64,000 bases of DNA from B2-G16 sp964528085. GTDB lineage: Bacteria > Bipolaricaulota > Bipolaricaulia > UBA7950 > UBA9294. Where the stretch lies: positions 1 to 64,000 of the forward strand of contig CAZGRE010000001.1 in assembly GCA_964528085.1 (NCBI GenBank), read 5' to 3'. Under the pieces are notes generated by a model. That model had not been told where the DNA came from, made no database searches, and worked only from the letters and a program-made list of their open reading frames with translations. Each line of letters begins with the position of its first letter. Positions within the stretch are counted from its first letter, which is position 1. Shown one piece after another: positions 1 to 9,334 of this stretch. Both the position numbers and the translations under genes were made by a program.

Positions 1-767
1 TGATCGACGCGAGCGAGGAGTCGGGGCTGATCAACGAGGCCGACGGGGAGATGATCCGCCGGATACTCGACTTCGACGAGATGACCGCCGAACAGGTGAT
101 GGTCCCCCGACCGGACGTGCAGGCGATAGAGATCGGGACATCCCTGGAAGAGGTGCGGGCGATCGTCGCCAAGGACGGGCATTCCCGGTTCCCGGTCTAC
201 GAGAGGGTCCCGGACAACGTGATCGGAACCCTGTATGCGAAGGACCTCCTCTCCTGCGACCTCGCCGACCCGAAGATGACGCTCCGCAACCTCCTCCGGC
301 CGGCCTACTACGTCCCCACGACCCAACCGATCAACATCCTCCTCCGCGAGTTCCAGCGGCAGAAGGTGCACATGGCGGTCGTCATCGACGAGTTCGGGGG
401 GATGGCCGGGATCGTCACCCTCGAGGACATCCTCGAGGAGATCGTCGGGGAGATCGAGGACGAATACGATCGAAGGAAGCCGGCCGTGATCAAACGGATC
501 TCGAACGACGAGGCAGTCCTCACCGGCGACACATCGGTGCACGATCTGAACCGGACGATGGACATCGACCTCCCGGAGGACGAAGGGGTGACGGTGAACG
601 GCCTGATCCAGCACCGCCTGGAGACGATGGCGAAGACCGGGGATCGAGTCGAGGTCGGACCGGTGACGTTCATCGTCGAGCGGGCAACCGACCGGGAGAT
701 AACCTCGGTCCGCGTCCTCGTCGACCGGACCGGCGGCGAGGCCGAGGAGGAGGAAGAACAGGCTTGA
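1..767 (+). CDS. CorC/HlyC-type CBS-pair protein (5' end outside window)
   Basis: The frame is open from base 3, so the gene starts upstream of the window. The visible 254 codons begin with EESGLINEADGEMIRRILDF, the stretch that follows the DUF21 membrane domain or opens soluble CorC proteins. A CBS pair follows (MVPRPDVQAIE... and VVIDEFGGMAGIVTLEDILEEIVGEIEDE), then a C-terminal CorC_HlyC transporter-associated domain (roughly the last 80 residues) and an acidic tail. The family (CNNM/CorC/TlyC, often called hemolysin-like) acts in divalent-cation (Mg/Co) homeostasis; older hemolysin annotations are unreliable. Whether this member carries a DUF21 membrane domain cannot be seen. The stop lies 22 bp before the M1 peptidase gene, so the two may be co-transcribed. 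Confidence 0.88.
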   Translation, partial: IDASEESGLINEADGEMIRRILDFDEMTAEQVMVPRPDVQAIEIGTSLEEVRAIVAKDGHSRFPVYERVPDNVIGTLYAKDLLSCDLADPKMTLRNLLRPAYYVPTTQPINILLREFQRQKVHMAVVIDEFGGMAGIVTLEDILEEIVGEIEDEYDRRKPAVIKRISNDEAVLTGDTSVHDLNRTMDIDLPEDEGVTVNGLIQHRLETMAKTGDRVEVGPVTFIVERATDREITSVRVLVDRTGGEAEEEEEQA

Positions 768-789
768 ACCAGAAAGGAGTCCTGTAAAG

Positions 790-3483
790 ATGCGATCATC
801 GCGGAGTCTTTTATTTTTGCTCGCCGTCTCCGTCCTCTCCCTCTCGCTGAACGGAGCGAGGATCCCGACCCAGAGGCTCGACGTGACCTACGACCCGGAG
901 GAGCGGACGATCGAAGGGACCCTCCACCTCACCTGGGACTCCCTCCCTTCGACGCTCTATTTCCTCCTCCTTCCGAACCTGAACCGGGAGGAGAACCCTT
1001 ACCTCTCCGGTCGAACGATCGATCGGTCCTACCCGTTCGGGTTTGAGAGCTCATCGATCGATATCACGGGGGTGAGCCTCGTCCAAACCGATGGCGAGAG
1101 CACCCTCAATTTCAGGCTTTTATCCATCCCGCCCGCGTTTCAGACCTACTCGCTCGCCGAGACGGTCCTCGCCGTCGATCTACCGGACCCTCAATCAGGG
1201 GAGGTAAGGATCTCCTTTGCGACGAAGGGGGCGAGGAACTCGGCCGGGGATGAGGGGATCACCGACGGCGTCTTGACGTGGCGGTTCGGATGGTACCCCC
1301 TCCTCGTCGGGGGGGGGGATGAGATCGTCGAGGAGGATGGGACGATATCCTATCGGGACTCAGGATCGTTCCCGCTGATCATCCCGACGAGCAGGTATGA
1401 GGCGCGGATATCCGCTCCGAGCGGGTATAGCCTGTACACCGGGGCCGATCTGATCGAGCGGAGCGATGACGGGGATTCGGTGATCTACCGGATCGGCTTC
1501 CAGAGAGAGGCGCGGATCCTCGCGATCACCATCGCCGAGGGGTATCGCGCCTACACCCTGGATGGGCCGACGCCGATCGAGGTCGTCCACCTCCCGGCGC
1601 ACGAGGAGGAGGCGCGCCTCCTTGCGACCTACGCCCGCGACATCTTAGCCTCGTACGAGGAGCGGTTCGGCCCGTACTCCCACACCCGCCTGACGATCGT
1701 CGAAAACCCGAACGAGGGAGGGGTCTCGTTCGCCGCCGACGGGATCGTCTGGCTGTCGCAGCGGTTCTTCGCATATCGGGACGTACCGATACCCGGGTTC
1801 CTGAACCGGCTGATCGAGTTCGTCCTCGCCCATGAGATCGCCCATCAGTGGTTCGGTATCGGGACGGAGGTCGATCTGAACGCCGATTCGTGGCTGTCCG
1901 AGGGGTTCGCCCAGTACGCGGCGATCAGCTACTTCGAGGATAAGTACGGATCGAAGGGGGGGAACCTGTTCGATATCGCCTCGCCCGGGCTGATCGAGGA
2001 GTTCGTCGACAACCGGTTCGGATATCTGAACCTCCGCGAGCATCAGGTCGAGTTTCCATATCTCGTCTCCCTCTGGTCGGGGTTCGACGAGGAGCTTGTA
2101 AAGCCGGCGGAGGAGGTGAAGTACGCCAATGCCAACGCCGTGCGCGTCTACGACAAGGGGTATCTCGTCGCCCGTGCCCTCGCCGGCCGGGTGGGGGACG
2201 AGACGTTCGATCGCGCGTTGAGGCGGGCCTTCCTCGCCGGGAGGGACGAGCGGCTGACCGTCACCCGGTTCGAGGAGATCCTCGAGGAGGAGAGCGGAGT
2301 CTCCCTCGAGGCGCTGTTCGCCGGATGGGTGTTCGGCGAGGAATCGGTCGATTACGCCGTAAAAATCGTCTCACAGGAGAGATTCCAAGACGGATACAGG
2401 ACCGAAGTCGCCGTCTCCCGGCAGGGAGGGATCCCCCAGCCGGTCGTCGTCGAGGCGACGCTCGCATCAGGGGCGACGGTGAGGGAGGAGTGGGAGGGGA
2501 ACAGCGAGGAGGATACCATCATCTTCCAGACGCCATCCCGACTGAAGCGGGTGACGATCGATCCGGATCACATCCTCCCCGACCGGGACCGGCTGAACAA
2601 CAACGACCCTGTGAAGGTTGTCACAGCGATAAATCGGGCCGAGCTTCCCCTCGACGCCTATGTCATCACCCCGGAATCGGACGGGTTCAGCTTCTCATAC
2701 CTCGACCGGTTCAGGATAACCGTTAAGTCATCCTCGGCGTCGGTGCTGATCAAAAAAGGGAGGAATGATCGCTATTCCGGCCACGCCTCGATCAAGGACG
2801 GCCGGCTGACCGGGAACCTCTCCTACACGTATCTGGCCTACCGGAAGGAGGAGATCGGGCTGTCCTCCGGCTTCTGGGAGCCGGATGCAGCCTACACGAT
2901 CGGGGCCGAGCTCCTCTACTCGGAGGATCAACCCCTCCTCCTATTCCGATTCGGAGCGATCGATCTCCCATCGATGACCGACACGAGGGCGAAATCGCTC
3001 AGCCTCGACCTCGTCGGGAGCGGAGCGGTCCGGTTCTCGGCGTCGGCGTACGATGAGATCAGGCTCTTCCCCCGCTCCTATCTCTCCGGCGGGGCGTTCA
3101 TCGGATTCAGCGTCGGGGACCTCCCGCCCGGCCTCAGGTTCAGATTCAACGAGCTCCACGCATCGGCCATCCACCCGGCCGAGAGGAAGCTCGCCGGGGT
3201 CCTCTCCCTCGAGCTCCCGCCGGAGAGGGACGAGCTCCCGTACAACCTCCTCAACCTGGCGATGGTCGATAGAAGATGGACGAGGGTTTACATCGCCGGG
3301 GGGCTCGGTTGGACAACGCCAGACGATTTCGGTAAAACCTCTCCCGGCGTGGAAGTCGGGCTGGAAGAGCTCCTCGACCTCTCGACGCTAGGAGGGCTCC
3401 TCCCGATGTCGGTCCGGCTCGGGGTCGCCGTCCCGATCGTCGGCGAGGGGGATACCGTCTTCTACGCTGAACTCTCCTTATAA
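790..3483 (+). CDS. Secreted M1-family metallopeptidase
   Basis: 897 residues with a hydrophobic N-terminal signal peptide (about residues 5-22). The zinc site is complete: HEIAHQ at residues 348-353 followed by the third ligand Glu in WLSEGFAQY (about residue 371), the HExxH-x18-E pattern of gluzincin M1 aminopeptidases. The N-terminal third resembles the M1 beta-rich domain. The roughly 400 residues after the catalytic domain are beta-rich and not recognised by me; they may be an outer-envelope or beta-barrel-like segment. The exopeptidase signature GxMEN is not clear (the equivalent region reads NEGGVSFAADGIVW), so aminopeptidase specificity is uncertain. The start is preceded by AAAGGAG about ten bases upstream. 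Likely periplasmic or surface peptide degradation. Confidence 0.8.
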   Translation: MRSSRSLLFLLAVSVLSLSLNGARIPTQRLDVTYDPEERTIEGTLHLTWDSLPSTLYFLLLPNLNREENPYLSGRTIDRSYPFGFESSSIDITGVSLVQTDGESTLNFRLLSIPPAFQTYSLAETVLAVDLPDPQSGEVRISFATKGARNSAGDEGITDGVLTWRFGWYPLLVGGGDEIVEEDGTISYRDSGSFPLIIPTSRYEARISAPSGYSLYTGADLIERSDDGDSVIYRIGFQREARILAITIAEGYRAYTLDGPTPIEVVHLPAHEEEARLLATYARDILASYEERFGPYSHTRLTIVENPNEGGVSFAADGIVWLSQRFFAYRDVPIPGFLNRLIEFVLAHEIAHQWFGIGTEVDLNADSWLSEGFAQYAAISYFEDKYGSKGGNLFDIASPGLIEEFVDNRFGYLNLREHQVEFPYLVSLWSGFDEELVKPAEEVKYANANAVRVYDKGYLVARALAGRVGDETFDRALRRAFLAGRDERLTVTRFEEILEEESGVSLEALFAGWVFGEESVDYAVKIVSQERFQDGYRTEVAVSRQGGIPQPVVVEATLASGATVREEWEGNSEEDTIIFQTPSRLKRVTIDPDHILPDRDRLNNNDPVKVVTAINRAELPLDAYVITPESDGFSFSYLDRFRITVKSSSASVLIKKGRNDRYSGHASIKDGRLTGNLSYTYLAYRKEEIGLSSGFWEPDAAYTIGAELLYSEDQPLLLFRFGAIDLPSMTDTRAKSLSLDLVGSGAVRFSASAYDEIRLFPRSYLSGGAFIGFSVGDLPPGLRFRFNELHASAIHPAERKLAGVLSLELPPERDELPYNLLNLAMVDRRWTRVYIAGGLGWTTPDDFGKTSPGVEVGLEELLDLSTLGGLLPMSVRLGVAVPIVGEGDTVFYAELSL

Positions 3484-3505
3484 CGAGGATCGAAGGAGAC
3501 GGCTG

Positions 3506-5878
3506 ATGAAGGTTCCATGCCGATGGCTGGCGGATTACGTCGATATCGAAGTGACCCGCGATCGGGTCTTCCGGCTCGCCGAGCGGCTGACCCTCGCCGG
3601 GCTCGAGGTAGAGGGGATCGAGGAGACCGGACCCCTCCGCGGGGTCGTGGTCGGGCGGGTCGTCTCCACCCGGCCTCATCCGAACTCGGATCATCTCACC
3701 CTCTGCCGCGTCGAGATCGGGGATGGGACGGTCGAGGTCGTCTGCGGGGCGGAGAACGTCGTCGAAGGCGGGTTGGTCCCGCTCGCGACCGTCGGGGCCA
3801 GGCTTCCGAACGGGTTTGAGATCGAACGGAGGAGGATCCGCGGCGAGCCGTCCGAGGGGATGATCTGCTCGAAGGAGGAGCTCGGCCTCGAGGATCGCTC
3901 GGAGGGGATCTGGGTATTCGACCCCGCCCTCGACCTTGAGATCGGAGCCGACCTCGCAAGCCTCCTCGAGTACGACGACTTCGTCCTCGACTTTAAGGTG
4001 ACGTCGAACCGGCCGGACTGCGACAGCATTTACGGGGTCGCCCGCGAAATCGCGGCGATCTACGATCTTCCGTTGCGCGAGCTCGACACGTCGATCGATG
4101 AGGTCAAGGAGAGGGCGAGCGATAGGATCGCGATCACGATCGAGGACCCCAAGGACACCCTGCGATACGCCGCCCGGCTGATGGAGGGGATAAGGGTCGG
4201 CCCGTCCCCGCTTCTGATCCAGCACCGGCTCATGAAGGCCGGGATGCGGCCGCTGGCGAACGTCGTCGATGCGACGAACTACGCGATGCTCGAGCTCGGC
4301 TATCCCCTCCACCCGTTCGACGCCGACCTCCTCCATGACGGGATCACGATCCGCCGGGCGAGGGAGGGGGAGGAGTTCCGCACCCTCGACGGGGTGACGC
4401 GGAAACTGACGGAGGAGGCCCTGTTGATCGCCGATGAGAGGGGAGGGGTCGCCCTCGCCGGGGTGATGGGCGGGGAGGACAGCGAGATCAGGGAAGAGAC
4501 CGAGCGGGTCCTCCTTGAGATCGCGTGCTTCCACCCTTACGTCATCCGCCGCTCCGCCCGCTCGGTCGGGCTGCGGAGCGAGGCGGCGAAGCGGTTCGAG
4601 CGCGGCCTCGATCCCGAAGGGATACCGTTCGTCGCCGACCGCGCCGCCCACCTGATCCAAAGGCTTACGGGATGCAGGGTCCTCGCCGGGCTCGCCGACG
4701 CTTACCCATCCCCCCGCCCGCCGCGGTCGGTCAGGATCAGGCCTGAGCGCGCCTCCGCCCTCCTCGGGATCGAGCTCGACCGGGAGGGGATCGAGACGAT
4801 CCTCGGAAGGCTTAAGATCGAGACGGAAAGGGTCGATGAAGGGCTGGAGGCGACGATCCCCTACTTCCGCCCCGACCTTTCCCGGGAGGTCGACCTGATC
4901 GAGGAGGCCGGACGGATCTACGGGTACGACCGTCTCCCGAGCACCCCTCCCCGCGCGATCGCAAGGATCGGGGAGAAGGACCGGATCGAACGGGGGAAAG
5001 AGAAGATCCGGGACGCCCTGGTCGGCCTCGGGATGTCCGAGGTGGTGACGGACGGGTTCGACAAGCCGGGATGGCGGGGGGCGCTCGGGCTCCCGGCCGA
5101 TCGGCTGGTTATGGTGAAGAACCCGATGAGCGCGTCCCAATCCGCGCTGCGCTCCTCCCTCATCCCGGGGATCCTCGCGGTCATCGAGACGAACCTGAAC
5201 CAAGGGATCGACGGGGGGATGATCTTCGAGCTGGGACGTGTCTTTAAACCGCCGATGGCGGAGGAGGAACGCCTCGGAGGGGCGCTGTTCGGGAGGAGCG
5301 ACCTCCCCTTATCCGGGAAGAGGGAGGCCTCGCTCTCCGAGGCGAAGGGGATCCTCGACGGGCTGTTCGCAAGGCTGCGGCTGACCGGAATCTCGGTCGA
5401 GGAGGGTAAGACGGAGGGATTCCTCCATCCGGGGAAGAGCGGTTCATTCATCCATCGGGAAGAGCCGATCGGCTGGTTCGGAGAGCTCAACCCATCCGTT
5501 ACGGAGCGGCTATCCCACCCGAGCACCGTCATCCTGTTCGAACTGATGGTCGAACCGCTGATCGCCGACAGCGAGACGATCCCTTCCTACTCGGAGCCGT
5601 CGCGCTTTCCCGCATCGAAGCGGGACCTATCCCTCACCGCGCCGATCGACCTCCCCGAGGCTGTGATCCGCTCCATCATCGAGGAAGAGCCGGAGGTGGA
5701 GAGCATCCTCCTCTACGACCTTTACCGCGGCGGGCAGCTCCCGCCGGACCGGAAAAGCCTCACCTACGAGATCTCCCTCCGCTTGCCCGATCGGACGATG
5801 ACCGACGAGGAGGTCGGCCGGATCATCTCCAGGATCGTCTCCCGACTGGGAGAGGTAGGCGTCTCCATCCGCTCCTGA
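3506..5878 (+). CDS. pheT: Phenylalanyl-tRNA synthetase beta subunit
   Basis: 790 residues, the usual length. The domain order is visible: N-terminal tRNA-binding OB fold (VVGRVVSTRPHPNSDHLTLCRVEIG), B3/B4 editing domain (DATNYAMLELGYPLHPFDAD), B5 (RPERASALLGIELDREGIETILGRL), catalytic-like core, and C-terminal FDX-ACB anticodon-binding domain (YSEPSRFPASKRDLSL). It forms an alpha2-beta2 enzyme that charges tRNA-Phe and edits Tyr-tRNA-Phe. pheS is not next to it, since the upstream gene is a peptidase, so the operon is split in this genome. AAGGAG lies seven bases before the ATG. The stop TGA shares its last base with the ATG of tsaE, so the two are translationally coupled. Confidence 0.97.
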   Translation: MKVPCRWLADYVDIEVTRDRVFRLAERLTLAGLEVEGIEETGPLRGVVVGRVVSTRPHPNSDHLTLCRVEIGDGTVEVVCGAENVVEGGLVPLATVGARLPNGFEIERRRIRGEPSEGMICSKEELGLEDRSEGIWVFDPALDLEIGADLASLLEYDDFVLDFKVTSNRPDCDSIYGVAREIAAIYDLPLRELDTSIDEVKERASDRIAITIEDPKDTLRYAARLMEGIRVGPSPLLIQHRLMKAGMRPLANVVDATNYAMLELGYPLHPFDADLLHDGITIRRAREGEEFRTLDGVTRKLTEEALLIADERGGVALAGVMGGEDSEIREETERVLLEIACFHPYVIRRSARSVGLRSEAAKRFERGLDPEGIPFVADRAAHLIQRLTGCRVLAGLADAYPSPRPPRSVRIRPERASALLGIELDREGIETILGRLKIETERVDEGLEATIPYFRPDLSREVDLIEEAGRIYGYDRLPSTPPRAIARIGEKDRIERGKEKIRDALVGLGMSEVVTDGFDKPGWRGALGLPADRLVMVKNPMSASQSALRSSLIPGILAVIETNLNQGIDGGMIFELGRVFKPPMAEEERLGGALFGRSDLPLSGKREASLSEAKGILDGLFARLRLTGISVEEGKTEGFLHPGKSGSFIHREEPIGWFGELNPSVTERLSHPSTVILFELMVEPLIADSETIPSYSEPSRFPASKRDLSLTAPIDLPEAVIRSIIEEEPEVESILLYDLYRGGQLPPDRKSLTYEISLRLPDRTMTDEEVGRIISRIVSRLGEVGVSIRS

Positions 5879-6318
5879 TGGACAAGACGATCATCGCCCA
5901 CGACCCAGACGAGATGGAGGAGATCGGGATCGAGCTCGCAGCCGACCTCTCGGACGGGACCCTCGTATCGATCGTCGGCCCGCTCGGTTCGGGGAAGACG
6001 ACCCTGACCAAGGGGATAGCAAAGGGGCTTCTGATCACCGACGTCGTCGTCTCCCCGACCTACCTCCTCGCACGGGAGTACCGGGGGAGGCTGGCGCTCC
6101 ACCACATCGACGCTTACAGGGTCTCATCCCTCGCCGAGCTCGCCGAGGTCGGCCTCGACCTCTACCTCCCGCCTGAGGAGGGGGTGAGCGTCGTCGAGTG
6201 GCCGGAGAGGATCGATGGCCTGATCGAGATCAGCGATGTGTTGATCCGGATCGAGGTCCTTGAGGGAGGGCCGCGCCGGGTCGAGATAACGCGGAAGAAG
6301 GGGGTCAGTCGCCGGTGA
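5878..6318 (+). CDS. tsaE: tRNA t6A biosynthesis ATPase TsaE
   Basis: 146 residues, the normal size. The P-loop is VGPLGSGKTTLTKGIAKGL and the family motif SPTYLLAREYRG...LHHIDAYR follows, with the downstream VVEWPERI typical of TsaE (YjeE). It partners with TsaB and TsaD to make N6-threonylcarbamoyladenosine at position 37 of ANN-decoding tRNAs. The start overlaps the pheT stop (TGATG). The 3' end overlaps the convergent amrS gene by 14 bp, so the two stop regions are intertwined and no separate terminator is possible between them. Confidence 0.95.
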   Translation: MDKTIIAHDPDEMEEIGIELAADLSDGTLVSIVGPLGSGKTTLTKGIAKGLLITDVVVSPTYLLAREYRGRLALHHIDAYRVSSLAELAEVGLDLYLPPEEGVSVVEWPERIDGLIEISDVLIRIEVLEGGPRRVEITRKKGVSRR

Positions 6319-7324
6319 ACCAGACCCCGTCGATCTTCGCCCCGCAATCGGGGCAGCGGCCGTCGAGCAACCTGTTCTCGCGGAGGAGGAAGCCGGAGCG
6401 GAGGATCAGGGGGGCGTTGCACTCCGGGCAGCGGGTCACCTCCCCTTCGCCGGGGACGTTTCCGAGGTAGACGTAGGAGAGCCCGACCTCGCGGCCGATC
6501 TCATACGCCCGCTTCAGGGTGGAGATCGGGGTGGGAGGGCGGTCGACCAACCGATAGGCCGGGAAGAATCGGCTTATATGCCAAGGGATCCGCGGGGAGA
6601 CCCCGTAGATCGCCTCGGCCGTCCAGCGGAGCTCCTCCGGGGAGTCGTTCAACCCGGGGATCACCAAGGTCGTCACCTCCACCCAGACCCCGGCGCGGAA
6701 GACCCGCTCGATCGAGTTTAGGACCGGCCGGAGGTTCCCCCCCGCGATCTCGCGGTAGAAATCGTTTGAGATCCCCTTAAGATCGATGTTGATCCCATCG
6801 AGGAGGGGTGAGATCAGCTCGGCCGTCTCGGTCGAGAAGTAACCGTTCGACACCCAGACGTTCGCCAGCCCCTCCTCCTTCGCCAGGCGCATACAATCGA
6901 GGTAGAACTCGATCGCCACCGTCGGCTCGGTGTAGGTGTAGGCGATCGAACGGCAACCGCTCGCAGCGGCATCAGCGACGATCTCCTCAGGGGACACCTC
7001 CTCACCGACGATCCTCCCGCCGTGCTCGCGGGGATACTGGGATATGAAGTGGTTCTGACAGTTCTGGCAGGTGAAGTTGCACCCGACCGTCGCGATCGAA
7101 TAGGCGCGGGTGGCGGGGAAGAAGTGAAAGAGCGGCTTCTTCTCGATCGGATCGATATCCCGGGCAATCACCCTCCCGTATACGAGGCTGACCAGCCTCC
7201 CGTCGACGTTCTCGCGGACGGCGCAGATACCCCTCTCTCCCAGTGAAATCGTGCAGCGGTGGGCGCAGGCGTGGCACCTGACGCGCCCGTCGTTCAGCCG
7301 CTCGTAGAGGATCGCCTCTTTCAT
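6305..7324 (-). CDS. amrS: AmmeMemoRadiSam system radical SAM enzyme
   Basis: 339 residues with the radical SAM cluster motif CNFTCQNCQN (CxxxCxxC), an N-terminal Cys-rich CHACAHRC motif, and a C-terminal pair of CxxC motifs (RCPECN..., RCPDCG) likely binding zinc. The combination is characteristic of AmrS, once called a pyruvate formate-lyase-activating-like protein. The family normally works with AmrA and AmrB (MEMO); neither is visible nearby and the target is unknown. Sequence just upstream of the ATG offers a possible -10 (TAGCAT, minus strand at 7334-7339) so close to the start that the mRNA could be leaderless, although no good -35 box is present. Confidence 0.9.
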   Translation of the reverse strand: MKEAILYERLNDGRVRCHACAHRCTISLGERGICAVRENVDGRLVSLVYGRVIARDIDPIEKKPLFHFFPATRAYSIATVGCNFTCQNCQNHFISQYPREHGGRIVGEEVSPEEIVADAAASGCRSIAYTYTEPTVAIEFYLDCMRLAKEEGLANVWVSNGYFSTETAELISPLLDGINIDLKGISNDFYREIAGGNLRPVLNSIERVFRAGVWVEVTTLVIPGLNDSPEELRWTAEAIYGVSPRIPWHISRFFPAYRLVDRPPTPISTLKRAYEIGREVGLSYVYLGNVPGEGEVTRCPECNAPLILRSGFLLRENRLLDGRCPDCGAKIDGVWFTGD

Positions 7325-7404
7325 CTCGACCCTATGCTATCACAACTCCGGAGCCGAGCAGAACCCTTCCCCGGAGGGCTCCCTTGCCGTACCATCGATC
7401 CGGA

Positions 7405-9309
7405 ATGTCGCTGATCCGGATAGAAGGCCTCTCAAAATCGTTCGGGGTGGACGTCCTGTTCGAGTCGTTCACCGCGCAGGTCTCGCGCGGGGATAGGATC
7501 GCACTCGTCGGGGATAACGGGGTCGGAAAATCGACCCTCCTTTCGATCATCTCCGGGGCTGAGCCGCCGACGAGCGGGGAGGTCCTGCACATCGGGGAGG
7601 TGAGGATCGCCCATCTCCCGCAGGAGGCGCGGCTGCAGGGCGAGGGGACCCTGAAGGAGGCGATGGAGAGGCCGTTCGCCGGGCTGATCGAGATGGAGGA
7701 GAGACTACGCGCACTCGAACTTAAGATCGCCGAATCCCCCGACCCTGATCTCCTCGCCCGCTACGACGAGCTGATCGAGCGGTTCGCCGCCGAAGGGGGG
7801 TACACGATCGAGGCGAGGATCCGCGCCGCCCTCGCCGGTGTCGGGTTCTCCGCGGCCGATCTCTCCCGCGATATCTCCACCCTTTCCGGGGGTGAGGAGG
7901 CGCGCGCCGCCCTCGCCCGCGTACTCGCCGAGGAGCCGGACCTCCTCCTGCTGGACGAGCCGACGAACCACCTCGATTTCGCCGGCCTCGACTGGCTGGA
8001 GGAGAGGCTCCTCTCCTTCCCCGGAGGGCTCATATTGGTCTCGCACGACCGCCACCTCCTCGAGCGGGTATCGAACCGGACGTGGGAGATCGCGTTCGGG
8101 GAGATCGCCGTCTACCGCGTCGGGTATTCAGAATCGCGCCTACTCCGCGAGGCGGAGCACCGCCGCCGGCTCGAGCTCTTCGACCGTCAGGAGGAGGAGA
8201 TCGAGCGGCACAAGGACTTCATCCGCCGCCATCACGCCGGCCAGAAGCACAGGCAGGCGAAGGACAGGGAGAAGAAGCTCGAGCGGATAGCGAGGGAGAG
8301 GATCGAGCCGCCGAAGGAGGGAAAGAGGATCTCCCTCTCTATCCCGCTCGGTGGGAGGAGCGGGAGGCGCGTCCTGTCGTTTTACGGGCTCGGCGTCGGA
8401 TACGATCGGGTCCTGTTTGAGACCCCGAAGATCGACCTTCATCGCGGGGAGAAGATCGCGATCATCGGCCCGAACGGGTGCGGGAAGACGACCCTGTTGA
8501 GGACAATCGCCGGGGAGATCCCCCCGATCCACGGGTCGATAGAGATCGGGCACAACGTCAAGATCGCGATCTTCCGCCAGACGCAGGAGGATCTCTACGG
8601 GGAAGAGAGCGTCCTGCAGGCGATCCTCAAGCGGACGCAGCTTTCGATCGGCGAGGCGCGGGGGCTCCTCGGAAGGTTCCTCTTCTCCGGGGACGACGTC
8701 CTGAAGAGGACGAAGGCCCTCTCCGGAGGGGAGCGGAGCAGGCTCGCCCTCGCCCTCCTCTCCCTGATCGAGGGGAACCTCCTCCTCCTCGACGAGCCGA
8801 CGAACCACCTCGATCTGGCGAGCCAGGAGATCCTCGAGCGGGCCCTCCTCGACTACGAGGGGACGATCCTCCTCGTCTCCCACGACCGCTCCCTCCTCGA
8901 GGCGGTGACGACCGGGGTATGGCTGGTCGAGGAGGAGAGGTTCGTCCCCCACTCGTACGGATACGCCGAATACCGCAGGCGCCAGGCCGATCTCCGGGAA
9001 GAACGAGGAGGCTCATCCGATGAGAAGGACTCGCGCAGCCGAGGATTGAGAAAAGGGAAAGGAAAGTCGGATAAATACAAGCTCAAAGAACGGGAAGAGA
9101 GACGCCGCTCGATCGAGGAGAGGATCGAGGCCCTGGAGGAGCGGATCTCCCAGATTGAATCGGAGCTGATCGAGGCGAGCACGGCGAAGGATCGATCGAG
9201 GATCGCTTCCCTCGGGGCGGAGTACGAGAGGCTGAAGCGGGAGATCTCCCAGGGGTACGATCTGTGGGAGTCGCTCGCCGCCGATGAGAATCTGACCGGG
9301 CGGGGATAG
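7405..9309 (+). CDS. ABC-F family ATPase
   Basis: 634 residues, two ABC domains in one chain with no membrane segments. The first has GDNGVGKST and LSGGEEARAALARVLAEEPDLLLLDEPTNHLD. The second has GPNGCGKTT and LSGGERSRLALALLSLIEGNLLLLDEPTNHLD. A linker rich in charged helices (about 230-300) and a C-terminal coiled coil (about 545-625) fit Uup/YdiF-type ABC-F proteins, which act on ribosomes (translation factor or antibiotic protection) and not in transport. I chose ATG at 7405 because the upstream in-frame TTG (7384) adds only seven non-conserved residues. No Shine-Dalgarno sequence precedes 7405, so translation may be leaderless. Confidence 0.92.
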   Translation: MSLIRIEGLSKSFGVDVLFESFTAQVSRGDRIALVGDNGVGKSTLLSIISGAEPPTSGEVLHIGEVRIAHLPQEARLQGEGTLKEAMERPFAGLIEMEERLRALELKIAESPDPDLLARYDELIERFAAEGGYTIEARIRAALAGVGFSAADLSRDISTLSGGEEARAALARVLAEEPDLLLLDEPTNHLDFAGLDWLEERLLSFPGGLILVSHDRHLLERVSNRTWEIAFGEIAVYRVGYSESRLLREAEHRRRLELFDRQEEEIERHKDFIRRHHAGQKHRQAKDREKKLERIARERIEPPKEGKRISLSIPLGGRSGRRVLSFYGLGVGYDRVLFETPKIDLHRGEKIAIIGPNGCGKTTLLRTIAGEIPPIHGSIEIGHNVKIAIFRQTQEDLYGEESVLQAILKRTQLSIGEARGLLGRFLFSGDDVLKRTKALSGGERSRLALALLSLIEGNLLLLDEPTNHLDLASQEILERALLDYEGTILLVSHDRSLLEAVTTGVWLVEEERFVPHSYGYAEYRRRQADLREERGGSSDEKDSRSRGLRKGKGKSDKYKLKEREERRRSIEERIEALEERISQIESELIEASTAKDRSRIASLGAEYERLKREISQGYDLWESLAADENLTGRG

Positions 9310-9325
9310 AGGAATCCCCGCCCGG
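9296..9325. terminator. Bidirectional hairpin between convergent ABC-F and gdhA
   Basis: A perfect 12-bp inverted repeat (9296-9307 with 9314-9325) with a six-base loop lies across the ABC-F stop codon and just before the gdhA stop. It is GC-rich and has no U-tract on either strand, so it may block or terminate transcription from both sides inefficiently. Confidence 0.65.
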
Positions 9326-9334
9326 GACTCAGAT

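Noticed and set aside
9296..9325. Classical rho-independent terminator
   Set aside because: The stem is strong but neither strand has a U-tract, so I list it only as a probable bidirectional hairpin.
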